From Plantibacter flavus (GTDB lineage: Bacteria; Actinomycetota; Actinomycetes; Actinomycetales; Microbacteriaceae): a stretch of DNA of 64,000 bases. The first letter of the stretch is position 1. Every line of letters starts with the position of its first letter. The DNA lies in NCBI RefSeq assembly GCF_002024505.1, contig NZ_CP019402.1, positions 3,534,001-3,598,000 of the forward strand, read 5' to 3'. Made by a program: the position numbers and the translations under genes. The notes under the pieces were generated by a model that saw only the letters and a program-made list of their open reading frames with translations, ran no database searches and was not told the DNA's origin. Below are positions 46,304-54,154 of this stretch, piece by piece.

Positions 46304-46328
46304 GGTCGCTGAGCCTGTCGAAGTGCCC
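46304..46328 (+). repeat. Dispersed repeat copy
   Basis: GGTCGCTGAGCCTGTCGAAG plus TGCCC marks the left border of the atypical insert. Confidence 0.7.
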
Positions 46329-46361
46329 AGCAGCACCTCTCGGCATCCCGGACCGACGCTG

Positions 46362-46367
46362 TAGAAT
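46362..46367 (+). promoter_or_regulatory. -10 hexamer of leaderless antitoxin-position gene
   Basis: TAGAAT, six bases (CGCGCC), ATG. Confidence 0.5.
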
Positions 46368-46373
46368 CGCGCC

Positions 46374-46715
46374 ATGTCCACCTCGGCAGCATCCGCGCGT
46401 GAGGCTCGAGTCTTCTACGAAGACATCAAGCCGTACGACGTTCCGGCGAGCCTCGACGAGCTTCACGGGCCCGAGCATGGTCTCCTCGATCTACCAATCA
46501 CGGTCTACTGGGGCCCCGCGAGCATCGTCGACCTCGATACGCCTGGCGGCATAGCAAAGGCCTATCAAGCGGTCCTGCGGGAGGGTCGCGTCTCCGACCA
46601 AATCACGCTGCTCAATCAGCGGCGTCTCGTCCAGGTCTGGCCCGAGCTCCTGCTCCCCACCCGCGTCCGCGAACTCTGGGAGACCCGTTTCCCTCCACTC
46701 TCCACGGCCGCGTGA
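46374..46715 (+). CDS. Unknown protein in antitoxin position
   Basis: I do not recognise this 113-residue protein as a family. It is acidic and helical with no helix-turn-helix that I can see; the C-terminus (QRRLVQVWPELLLPTRVREL) is amphipathic. It overlaps the AbiEii-type nucleotidyltransferase gene by four bases and precedes it, the normal order for an antitoxin. Codon use is less GC-biased than its neighbours. Confidence 0.7.
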   Translation: MSTSAASAREARVFYEDIKPYDVPASLDELHGPEHGLLDLPITVYWGPASIVDLDTPGGIAKAYQAVLREGRVSDQITLLNQRRLVQVWPELLLPTRVRELWETRFPPLSTAA

Positions 46716-47398
46716 ACGACAACGAAGCGCTCCAGCGTGAGTTGACCAGGATCGCCCTCGACGCCGTCGGGAGCGACGGGTTCGCCCTTGCCGGTTCAGG
46801 AGCCATCCGCGAGCACGGTCTCGTCGACCGGCTGACTCACGACGTCGACCTCTTCACGAACAATGTCGATCCTGCGGCGTTCGAACTCGCGGTCGATCGA
46901 CTCGCCGTCGAACTGCGTCGGACAGGCCATGGGGTCGATGAAGTGCGCCGCCACCGGCAGTTCGCCCAGCTCCATGTCTCCACCGAGGACGGTCGGGCCG
47001 TCGAGATCGACCTCGCCGTGGATTGGCGCGAGCTCGAACCGGTGAAACTGTCCGTCGGCCCGGTCTTGAGCGTGACTGACGCTGTGGCGAGTAAGGTCGG
47101 TGCCTTGTACACCCGTCTCGAGGCACGAGACTTCATCGACGTCGACGCGATCCGTCTCTCTGGGCGATTCACCGATGACCAATTGCTCGCCGCGGTCGCT
47201 GAGCGTGATGCCGGCTTCGAACGCACCATGTTCGCCGACCAGCTGCAGCAGATCCGTCGCGTCACGGATGACAGATTCACGGAGTACGGGCACGCGCTCG
47301 AGCAGATTGTTGCGTTGAAGCAACGTTTCATGGACTGGGCATCGGAGCTGCGTGGGGAATCCGCCACGAGTTCATCGGGGCTTTCGCCGCTCGTTTGA
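46712..47398 (+). CDS. AbiEii/MenT-type nucleotidyltransferase toxin
   Basis: A 228-residue DNA-polymerase-beta-fold nucleotidyltransferase. The motif is AGSGAIREHGLVDRLTHDVD (GS then DVD), a third acidic residue lies in VEIDLAVDW, and the C-terminal helical half has LEARDFIDVDAIRLSG as in AbiEii/AbiGii toxins. Such enzymes add nucleotides to tRNA or act in abortive infection. The start is GTG overlapping the upstream gene. Confidence 0.87.
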   Translation: MNDNEALQRELTRIALDAVGSDGFALAGSGAIREHGLVDRLTHDVDLFTNNVDPAAFELAVDRLAVELRRTGHGVDEVRRHRQFAQLHVSTEDGRAVEIDLAVDWRELEPVKLSVGPVLSVTDAVASKVGALYTRLEARDFIDVDAIRLSGRFTDDQLLAAVAERDAGFERTMFADQLQQIRRVTDDRFTEYGHALEQIVALKQRFMDWASELRGESATSSSGLSPLV

Positions 47399-47428
47399 CG
47401 ACGAGAAGCGCCCTGGCCTCATTTCATT

Positions 47429-47447
47429 CTGAAATCTTCTATTTCAG
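47429..47447. terminator. AT-rich perfect hairpin
   Basis: CTGAAAT and ATTTCAG pair around CTTCT, between the toxin gene and the membrane protein gene. It could be a terminator or an operator. Confidence 0.4.
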
Positions 47448-47469
47448 TGACTGTGTGTGAAGCTGGGGC

Positions 47470-48429
47470 GTGTCGTTCATCGTGAAGCGAAAAACCGTGT
47501 CCAAACGAATCTCTGTTCCGTCGTCGCTCATCGGGTCCGCCATCTGGACTCTCGTCGCCGTCCAAGCCGGGCTCAGCATCGGATTGGCCTTCAGCGTGCA
47601 GTGCGCTGGATGGATCCTCGGCCTCTTCGGCGAACCGTACCCAGACCTCAACGAGGTTGTCACGGCCGTCTACGCGTGTGCTCTTGCGTTCAACTTCGTC
47701 CTGGTGGGTTTCATCGGTTGGATGCTCCTGGGCTCGACTGGCGCAACAGAGCGGAGCATTCTGGCGCATCTCAAGCTCGTCTTCGGTTCGCGAACCGCAT
47801 GGTGGTTCGCTTCATGGTGGGCCTCAGGGAGCATGACGCTCATGGTTGTCGCTGGCTACGAACGGTACGGCGGCTTCAGTGTGGGTGCATTGGTCGCAAC
47901 CCCGGTGCTGTCACTCATCACCTTCTGGCCAGCACTCACAGGCCTCGTACGAATCTGGCGCCTCAATCGACGGGAACCGTATTTCGCCGGGCTCTCCGCG
48001 GAGGAGTGCCTCAGACTGCAGCCTGCGACCTTCTCCCACCGACCGAACGCGCTCGCCAGACTTGATGCCGTTGCAGACCATGACGAGGCGAACCGGTACG
48101 CTCGCCTGGCCAGATCCATGGGACGGAACCGCAGCTATGCATCGGCGTTCATCCTGCTCATCGCGACTGCTGGGTTCGGCTTGGGTCTGACACGAGCACT
48201 GGAACCGGCCCTCGCGGCGGTGCCGCTCCTGTCGACCACCCTCACGCTGCTGATGATCGGGCACTGGATGCGCGACAGAGCCGACGCATTCGGGAGATCT
48301 GCCGATGAATTCGACCGACTGGCCGAGGATCTCCGCGCCTCAACGGAAGCTCCTCAGAACCGAGGGCGGGTGTGGGCGCGATCACTAACAGGCACACTGG
48401 CCGACTGGGCATCCGGCTTCGCCCGGTAG
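47470..48429 (+). CDS. Orphan membrane protein
   Basis: Not recognised. The 319 residues include four strong helices in the first half (IGSAIWTLVAVQAGLSIGLA, VYACALAFNFVLVGFIGWML, SMTLMVVAGYERYG, ALVATPVLSLITFW). A charged cytosolic stretch and two more helices (ASAFILLIATAGFGLGLTRA, LAAVPLLSTTLTLLMIGHWM) follow, then a hydrophilic tail. Codon use is less GC-biased than the flanking genes. It may belong with the toxin module as cargo of one transfer event. Confidence 0.7.
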   Translation: MSFIVKRKTVSKRISVPSSLIGSAIWTLVAVQAGLSIGLAFSVQCAGWILGLFGEPYPDLNEVVTAVYACALAFNFVLVGFIGWMLLGSTGATERSILAHLKLVFGSRTAWWFASWWASGSMTLMVVAGYERYGGFSVGALVATPVLSLITFWPALTGLVRIWRLNRREPYFAGLSAEECLRLQPATFSHRPNALARLDAVADHDEANRYARLARSMGRNRSYASAFILLIATAGFGLGLTRALEPALAAVPLLSTTLTLLMIGHWMRDRADAFGRSADEFDRLAEDLRASTEAPQNRGRVWARSLTGTLADWASGFAR

Positions 48430-48462
48430 AGGCGCGCAGGAGCAATACTCCTCAGTACAAGA

Positions 48463-48494
48463 ACGGGGCCGACCGCCTGAGCGATCAACCCCGT
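48463..48494 (-). terminator. Weak hairpin at MFS operon end
   Basis: ACGGGG and CCCCGT can pair around a 20-base loop downstream of the MFS stop. Confidence 0.3.
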
Positions 48495-48512
48495 CCGGGA
48501 GTTGCGTCGTGA

Positions 48513-49886
48513 CTAGTGCGCCGTGCGGGTCGCCGTCGTCTCGAGCAGCTCGTCCGCCTTCGCCCCACGGAAGAACCGGGTGCAGTAGAGCATCGCGGCC
48601 GCGAGGAAGGCGAACACGCCGAGCGAGACCACACCCCACACGCCGCTGTCGGTCGGCACGCTCTCGTTGATCCCGGTGCGCATGATCGGGGCGACGAAGC
48701 CGCCGAGGTTACCGAGCGAGTTGATGAGGCCGATGCCCGCCGCCGCAGCCGTTCCGGTGAGGAACGCCGTCGGGTAGGCCCACGTGATCGGCCCGACCGA
48801 GAGGAAGCTCGCCACCGCGATGGTGATGAACAGGATGCCGAGGATCGGCTGGTTGTTCGCGCCCGCCCAGGCCGAGGCCAGGATGAACACGCCGGTGGAG
48901 ATGTAGAACCACGTGCCCCAGGTGCGGCGCCGGACGACCGTGTTCGCGTTCCGTCCCACGTAGTAGCAGGCGAACAGACCCACGAGCCACGGGATGGCCG
49001 CCACGAGACCGACCTGCCAACCGACGTCCTGACCGATGAGGTTCGACACCTGCTGCGGGAGGTAGAACGTCGTGCCGTACACCGCGATCTGCAGGCAGAA
49101 GTAGATGATGGTGAAGTACCACACCTTCCAACTCGTCATCGCCTTCGCGATACCGGTCGGGCCGTCCGACTGCCGGACGGTGTCCTCGCGTTCCATCGCG
49201 GCCGTCAACGAGTCCTTCTCCTGTTGGTCCAGCCACTTCGCCTGTTGCGGCGAGTTGGTGAGGAAGTAGAGCGCGGCGAAACCGGCGAGGACCGCGAGCA
49301 TGCCCTCGGCGAAGAACATCACCTGCCAGCCGTGCCACGGGGTCAGGGCGTCACCGAAGCTGATGAGGCCACCGCTCAGCGGCGCGCCGAGCATCTGCGA
49401 GAAGGGCTGTGCCAGGTAGAAGATCGAGAACATCTGGACGCGGACCTTGTTCGGGAACCACTCCGACAGGAACATGATGACGCCGGGGAAGAGCCCGGCC
49501 TCGGTCACGCCGAGCAGGAAGCGCAGGACGATGAACATCGTGTCGTTCGTCGTGAAGGCGAACAGGGCGGCGACGATGCCCCAGGTCACTGCGATGCGGG
49601 CGAGCCAGAACCGGGCGCCGAACTTCTTCAGCAGCAGGTTGCTCGGGATCTCGAAGATCGCGTAGCCGATGAAGAAGATGCCGGCACCGAGGGCGAAGGC
49701 ACCGTTCGAGATGCCGCGGTCGACGCTGAGCGCCTCCTCGGCGAAGCCGACGTTCGTGCGATCCAGGAACGCGACGAAGTACAGGATGACGAGCATCGGC
49801 ATGAGGTGCTTCGACGCCTTGCGGATCGCCGACTTCAGCGCCGGATCGTTGGTCGATCCGATCGCCGGCGGATTGGGTGTGGACAA
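48513..49886 (-). CDS. MFS transporter, anion:cation symporter type
   Basis: A 457-residue, 12-helix transporter. The sequence LDRTNVGFAEEALSVDRGIS, FIGYAIFEIPSNLLLKKFGA and RFLLGVTEAGLFPGVIMFLS is typical of the ACS branch that carries organic and sugar acids (galactonate, tartrate, phthalate). The start is TTG with GGAG eight bases upstream. It is the last gene of the operon beginning at 52.9 kb, so it probably imports the pathway's sugar-acid substrate. Confidence 0.92.
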   Translation of the reverse strand: MSTPNPPAIGSTNDPALKSAIRKASKHLMPMLVILYFVAFLDRTNVGFAEEALSVDRGISNGAFALGAGIFFIGYAIFEIPSNLLLKKFGARFWLARIAVTWGIVAALFAFTTNDTMFIVLRFLLGVTEAGLFPGVIMFLSEWFPNKVRVQMFSIFYLAQPFSQMLGAPLSGGLISFGDALTPWHGWQVMFFAEGMLAVLAGFAALYFLTNSPQQAKWLDQQEKDSLTAAMEREDTVRQSDGPTGIAKAMTSWKVWYFTIIYFCLQIAVYGTTFYLPQQVSNLIGQDVGWQVGLVAAIPWLVGLFACYYVGRNANTVVRRRTWGTWFYISTGVFILASAWAGANNQPILGILFITIAVASFLSVGPITWAYPTAFLTGTAAAAGIGLINSLGNLGGFVAPIMRTGINESVPTDSGVWGVVSLGVFAFLAAAMLYCTRFFRGAKADELLETTATRTAH

Positions 49887-49953
49887 GACACTCTCCTTTG
49901 AGATGACTGGTGCGGGTGGGTGCTACTGGCGCTACTGCTGCTGCTGGCGGTGG

Positions 49954-50064
49954 TCAGGAGACCATCGAGGGGATGATCATCCAGAGGCCGATGCCGACGA
50001 AGACGACGCCGAGACCGAGGAAGATCAACCGGGATTTGGTCCACTGACCGGTGAGGTGCTGCAT
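49954..50064 (-). CDS. 36-residue single-span membrane peptide
   Basis: A short ORF with GGAG seven bases before its ATG, lying in line between the SDR and MFS genes. It encodes a basic amphipathic N-terminus (MQHLTGQWTKSR) and one strong membrane helix (LIFLGLGVVFVGIGLWMIIP). Placement directly upstream of a transporter suggests an accessory or stabilising subunit. There is no family name that I know. Confidence 0.7.
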   Translation of the reverse strand: MQHLTGQWTKSRLIFLGLGVVFVGIGLWMIIPSMVS

Positions 50065-50100
50065 GGTGCTGCTCCGTTCGCTCGTGGTGCGTGTGGTGGA

Positions 50101-50874
50101 TCAGTGCATGTAGAGGCCGCCGTCGACGTTCAGCGTCTGACCGGTGACGAAGCCGGCGTCCTCACTGATGAGGTAGGCGATGGCGGCCGCGATGTCGCGC
50201 GGGGTGCCGATGCGCGGCAGGACGCCGTCGGCGGCCATGGCCGTCTTGCGCTCCTCGGTGAGGGTGCCGCCCATGATGTCGGTGTCGATGGGTCCGGGCG
50301 AGATGGCGTTGACCGTGATGCCGTCGTGGCCGAGCTCGCGGGCGACGCTGCGGGTGAAGCCGATCACGCCGGCCTTCGCCGCCGAGTAGGCCGTCTTGCT
50401 GAAGGTGCCGCCGCCGCGCTGGGCGGAGACGGACGACAGGCTGACGACACGACCGACGCCGTTCGACACCATCGACTCGACCGCACGGCGGGTCGTGTAG
50501 TGGACGCCGTTGAGGTTGATGTCGATGACGCGCTGCCACTCGTCGGCGCTCACCTCGAGGTAGGGCACCGGTGAGGCGACGCCCGCGAGGTTCACGAGGG
50601 CGACGAGCTGCGGGAGGGACGCTTCGAGTGCGTCGAACGCGGCACGAACCTGCGCCTCGTCGGCGACGTTCGCGCCGGCGCCGGCCGCCTGCACCCCGTG
50701 CTGCTCCGCGATCTCGGCGGCGACCGCCTGGGCCGCAGCCTCGTCGAGATCGATGATCCCGATGTTCCAGCCGAGTTCGGCGAGGTGATGGGCTGAGGCG
50801 CGACCGATGCCGCGCGGGGAGGCTGCGCCGGTGAGGACGACGGTCTTGGATTCGGGGAAGGTGGTGGCGGTCAT
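50101..50874 (-). CDS. SDR-family oxidoreductase
   Basis: A 257-residue classical short-chain dehydrogenase. The cofactor motif is TGAASPRGIGRASAHHLAEL with acidic IDLDEA, favouring NAD. The catalytic set is Ser in LSSVSAQRGG, YSAAK and the PGPIDTD loop, and the C-terminus has FVTGQTLNVDGG. It likely oxidises a sugar, alditol or sugar acid in the operon's pathway; the exact substrate is unknown. Confidence 0.92.
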   Translation of the reverse strand: MTATTFPESKTVVLTGAASPRGIGRASAHHLAELGWNIGIIDLDEAAAQAVAAEIAEQHGVQAAGAGANVADEAQVRAAFDALEASLPQLVALVNLAGVASPVPYLEVSADEWQRVIDINLNGVHYTTRRAVESMVSNGVGRVVSLSSVSAQRGGGTFSKTAYSAAKAGVIGFTRSVARELGHDGITVNAISPGPIDTDIMGGTLTEERKTAMAADGVLPRIGTPRDIAAAIAYLISEDAGFVTGQTLNVDGGLYMH

Positions 50875-50949
50875 GGCCGGCCTTTCTGCGTGGGAGTGGT
50901 GAAGTCGGTGTCCGATCGAGTCGGACGTTGCGTTCGGTCGGCGCCGCGC

Positions 50950-51903
50950 TCAGTTGATGGGTGCGGGGCCGAGCTCGTCCATGAGCCGCTTGATCGCGAC
51001 GTACGCCTTGTTGCGGTAGGCGATCAGCTCGGGGGTGCGGTCGGCCGGGACGTCGAGGTAGCCGGCACCCGACTTGGTGCCGAACTTGCCGGCGTCGACG
51101 AGTTCCTTGAGGGAGTCCGGTGTGGCGAACCGCTCGGGCCACCGGGTCTGGAGCGAGGCGTAGCAGAACGAGTACACGTCGAGTCCGGCCATGTCGGCGA
51201 TCGCGAAGGGACCGAAGACGGGGAGCCGGAAGCCGAAGGTGGTGCGGACGATCGTGTCGATGTCCTCGGGCGTCGCGACGCCCTCCTCGACGAGCTGCGT
51301 CGCCTCGTGGAACAGCGCGTACTGCAGGCGGTTCAGCACGAAGCCGGTGGCGTCCTTGACGCGGGCGGTCTCCTTGCCGGTCGCCGCGACGATCTCCTCG
51401 ACGGTGGCGATCGCCGCATCGGCTGTGGTCTCGTGCGGGATGAGTTCGACGCCGGGGATGAACGGGGCAGGGTTCGAGAAGTGGACGCCGAGGAACCGCT
51501 CCGGGTTCGTGACGGCCTCGGCGAGTGAACCGATGAGGATGGTCGAGGTGTTCGAGCCGATGATGGCGTCGGGTGAGGCTGCGGCGCTGATGCGACGGAG
51601 GGTCTCGTGCTTGATCTCGATCTTCTCGGGGACGGCCTCCTCGATGAAGTCGGCTCCGGTGACCGCCTCCTCGATGGACGCGGCGGGCGAGACGTTGGCG
51701 AGGATCCGCTCCACGGCATCGGCCGGGAAGAGTCCGTCGGCGACGAACTGCTCGGCCTCGGCGATGAGGCGGTCGTAGTTCTTGCGCGCGATCTCCTCGG
51801 AGATGTCGGCGATGCGGACGGTGGCGCCGGACAGCGCGAGCACCTGGGCGATGCCGCCGCCCATGTACCCCGATCCGACGACGGCGATGGTGTGTGTGGT
51901 CAT
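50950..51903 (-). CDS. 3-hydroxyacyl-CoA-dehydrogenase-family enzyme (candidate sugar-acid 3-dehydrogenase)
   Basis: A 317-residue two-domain enzyme: Rossmann GSGYMGGGIAQVLALSGATV with acidic RIADISEE, catalytic His in GVHFSNPAPFIPGVELI, and C-terminal domain DATGFVLNRLQYALFHEATQ and GAGYLDVPADR. The same fold includes L-gulonate 3-dehydrogenase (lambda-crystallin), which makes 3-keto acids from sugar acids. With no fatty-acid genes near and a sugar-acid-type transporter in the operon, a 3-dehydrogenase of an aldonic acid is more likely than CoA chemistry. Confidence 0.88.
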   Translation of the reverse strand: MTTHTIAVVGSGYMGGGIAQVLALSGATVRIADISEEIARKNYDRLIAEAEQFVADGLFPADAVERILANVSPAASIEEAVTGADFIEEAVPEKIEIKHETLRRISAAASPDAIIGSNTSTILIGSLAEAVTNPERFLGVHFSNPAPFIPGVELIPHETTADAAIATVEEIVAATGKETARVKDATGFVLNRLQYALFHEATQLVEEGVATPEDIDTIVRTTFGFRLPVFGPFAIADMAGLDVYSFCYASLQTRWPERFATPDSLKELVDAGKFGTKSGAGYLDVPADRTPELIAYRNKAYVAIKRLMDELGPAPIN

Positions 51904-51930
51904 GATGAGGCTCTCCTGTGGTCGTCTGGA

Positions 51931-52884
51931 TCAGGCCTGCGGCAGCAGGGTCCTGATGTACTTCTGGTTGGTGGAGCACATGCCGAGGCTGTCGCCGCCG
52001 TAGTGCTCGGCCAGGATGATGCCGTTGAAGCCGAGCTCGACGGCGTCGCGGAAGACCTGGCGGTAGTTGATGAGCCCGGCCTCCATGGTGGAGGGCACGG
52101 ACGTCGCCCAGCTGCCGTCGGCCGCCTCGTCGCGGGTGTAGTTCTTCACGTGCATGTAGTTGGCGTAGGGCAGGGTCTTGGCGAACAGCTCGCGCCAGTC
52201 CTCCACCGGGCGGTGCAGGCGGATGAGGTTCGCGACGTCGGGGTTCAGGCCGACGTTGTCGAGCCCGACCTCCTCCACGAACCGGACCGCGCTGTCGGCG
52301 GTGCCGAGGTAGGTGTCCTCGTAGAGCTCGAGTGCGAGCGGCAGGCCGACTTCGGCCGCGTGCTTGCCGAGCTCACGGATGCGACTGACGGCGGCGTTCC
52401 AGACCTCGGGGTCGTCGGGGTCCTTCGGGCCCTGCGCGGTCCAGAACCACAGCGCCTTGCGCTGCGCGTCGTTGAACGGTTGGTGCAGGCCGGTGGAGAA
52501 GACCTGCATCCCCCACTCCGCCGCGGCGTCGATCGTGCGGTGCGCGTACTCGAGGTTGCGCTCCTCGTGGCCCGGCATGATCACGCTCTGCCGCTGCAGG
52601 TGGACGGACGGGACGCCGACGCCGTGCGACTTCGCGATGGCGAGGAACTCGTCGCGACGGGACGGTTCGAGGTCGGCGGGCCGGACATGGCTGTCGGGCA
52701 GTTCGGCGAGGGTGAACCCGACGCCGGCGACCTGCGCGAAGAGGTCGTCCCAGGCTTCGGGTTCCGCGTCGTGCAGGGAGACGCCGTTGCGGTCGACGGG
52801 CGGGATGCCGTGCAGACAGGTGGCGATGGGCCAGGTGTCGGCGGTCCATCGGGGGGTCGACGCGGTCGCGGTCGTATCCGTCAT
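51931..52884 (-). CDS. Sugar-phosphate-isomerase/epimerase-type TIM-barrel enzyme
   Basis: A 317-residue xylose-isomerase-like barrel. Candidate metal ligands occur on successive strands: Glu in LPLALELYEDTY, Asp in VGLNPDVANLIRLHRP, His in YMHVKNYTRDE, Glu in GIILAEHYGGDS. Members of this fold are isomerases, epimerases, dehydratases and, in apionate catabolism (OiaC), a 3-oxo-acid decarboxylase. It is the first gene of the operon, directly behind the TCCTATAGGA operator. Confidence 0.86.
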   Translation of the reverse strand: MTDTTATASTPRWTADTWPIATCLHGIPPVDRNGVSLHDAEPEAWDDLFAQVAGVGFTLAELPDSHVRPADLEPSRRDEFLAIAKSHGVGVPSVHLQRQSVIMPGHEERNLEYAHRTIDAAAEWGMQVFSTGLHQPFNDAQRKALWFWTAQGPKDPDDPEVWNAAVSRIRELGKHAAEVGLPLALELYEDTYLGTADSAVRFVEEVGLDNVGLNPDVANLIRLHRPVEDWRELFAKTLPYANYMHVKNYTRDEAADGSWATSVPSTMEAGLINYRQVFRDAVELGFNGIILAEHYGGDSLGMCSTNQKYIRTLLPQA

Positions 52885-52937
52885 GATGCTCCATTGCGCT
52901 CAGGGACTGCTCGGGGCTGGTGCTCCCGGTCAAAAAG

Positions 52938-52949
52938 ATCCTATAGGAA
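52938..52949. promoter_or_regulatory. Operator-like palindrome, second site
   Basis: ATCCTATAGGAA, whose inner ten bases are identical to the site at 42303. On the coding strand it lies directly downstream of the -10, where a bound repressor would block initiation. Confidence 0.7.
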
Positions 52950-52977
52950 ATAGTAAAGCGTTTCCACGAATGCGCAA
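52950..52977 (-). promoter_or_regulatory. Promoter of the oxidoreductase/MFS operon
   Basis: TTGCGC (-35) and TACTAT (-10) are spaced by 16 bases, about 65 bases before the TIM-barrel gene start. GGAAACGCTTT between them resembles a LacI-type half-site, so catabolite control is possible. Confidence 0.55.
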
Positions 52978-52978
52978 G

Positions 52979-53037
52979 GGCACTTCGACAGGCTCAGTGA
53001 CCGGCGGAAGGGAAGCTCAGTGACCGGCGGAAGGGAG
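52979..53037. repeat. Dispersed repeat with tandem 23-bp extension
   Basis: A CACTTCGACAGGCTCAGTGA CCGG copy is followed by duplication of GCTCAGTGACCGGCGGAAGG plus three bases. The roughly 250-base gap to the next gene holds nothing else that I can support. Confidence 0.8.
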
Positions 53038-53137
53038 GGTCGGTAAATGGTGGAGCGGGAGGCGAGCTTCCGGGGACCGAGTGCACCCGGTCACGAGCAC
53101 TCCGGTCACCGAGTCTGTCGAGGCGCGGCGTCGGGGC

Positions 53138-53833
53138 TCAGTCGCCGAGGATGTCCCAGTCCTCGTCGTCCGCGTCGGCGATGCCACCCGCGATGAAGGC
53201 CTCGCCGGCCTCGGTGGCGCGATCGCGCACACCGACCAGCAGCTCTTCGAACGAACCGGCCGACAGGAACCGCATCTGGTCGATCTCGCTCACCGGCGCG
53301 ATGCCCGCCAGCTGCCAGGACGACTCCAGCGGGTCGTCGGCGAGCTCCACGACCGAGGCCCACTGCTGCTCACTGAACTCGCTGGCCACCGCGAGCGAAC
53401 GCCGCACCGCCGCCTCGGTCTCATCCCGCAGCGGCTCCCAGCGCGCGTCCCACTCCAGGTCGTCGAGCGTTCGGATCTCAGCGCGTGGATACGGGTCGTC
53501 CGGCAGCCAGTCGGTCACCTCGAAGCGCTGACCGCCCTCGGCGATCACCGCGACGAAGCCCTCGCCGCCGTCGACCTCGACGATCTCCGCCACGGTCCCG
53601 GTGCGGAAGCGGTGCTCACCGCCTCCCGTCTCACGGCCGCGCTCGATGAGCACGACGCCGAACGCCGGGTCCTCGGCCTCGAGCAGGTGCGCCAACATGG
53701 TGAGGTAGCGCTCCTCGAAGAGCCGCAGGGCGAGCGGCATGTGTGGGAACAGCACGGAGCCGAGTGGGAACATCGGCAGCTCGAGAACCGGGAGGCCGGA
53801 TGCCCACGGCTCGGCACTGAAGGAGTCGGTCAT
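53138..53833 (-). CDS. Lon N-terminal (PUA-like) domain protein
   Basis: A 231-residue soluble protein whose first 110 residues match the Lon substrate-binding domain (LPMFPLGSVLFPHMPLALRL, FEERYLTMLAHLL, FGVVLIERGRE, RTGTVAEIVEVD). There is no ATPase or protease part, so it is a stand-alone family member of unknown role. GGAGG sits upstream of the ATG. Confidence 0.9.
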   Translation of the reverse strand: MTDSFSAEPWASGLPVLELPMFPLGSVLFPHMPLALRLFEERYLTMLAHLLEAEDPAFGVVLIERGRETGGGEHRFRTGTVAEIVEVDGGEGFVAVIAEGGQRFEVTDWLPDDPYPRAEIRTLDDLEWDARWEPLRDETEAAVRRSLAVASEFSEQQWASVVELADDPLESSWQLAGIAPVSEIDQMRFLSAGSFEELLVGVRDRATEAGEAFIAGGIADADDEDWDILGD

Positions 53834-53932
53834 GTCAGTCCCCCTCCGCCTCGCGGGCCCGAACGACGATCGCCCGGCCGTTCGTCCACCCGAATCGTGC
53901 TGCGATCATAGCCGCCGGACACCGGAGGCCAC

Positions 53933-54154
53933 TCAGGCGGCGAGGACGGCACGCAGCGCCTGATCGAACCGGATCGCGCGATCGACCTCGACCGCCGTCT
54001 CGTAGTCGGTTCCGCGCAGGGCGACGTGCAGTGGCCAGTCCACGTCGATGAACCCGACGCGCCGGTCGCCCACGAAGACGCCGAAGCGGTCTGCCGTGAG
54101 CTGCTCCACCCATGCACGGCGGAGTTCAGACGTCTCGCTACCGGTGGAGCCCAT
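53933..54154 (-). CDS. Small hypothetical protein
   Basis: A 73-residue protein with GAGAGG at a good distance before the ATG. Strand-like segments (RFGVFVGDRRVGFIDVDWPL) and a helical end (AVEVDRAIRFDQALRAVLAA) suggest a compact alpha/beta fold. No family recognised. Confidence 0.65.
   Translation of the reverse strand: MGSTGSETSELRRAWVEQLTADRFGVFVGDRRVGFIDVDWPLHVALRGTDYETAVEVDRAIRFDQALRAVLAA

Noticed and set aside
46304..48462. Prophage or integrative element
   Set aside because: No integrase, tRNA attachment site or phage structural gene is visible; only composition and gene content suggest transfer.
50950..51903. Assignment as D-apionate oxidoisomerase (ApnO)
   Set aside because: As I recall, ApnO has a 6-phosphogluconate-dehydrogenase-type C-terminal domain, while this protein has the 3-hydroxyacyl-CoA-dehydrogenase C-terminal signature. 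Apionate remains only one of several candidate substrates.
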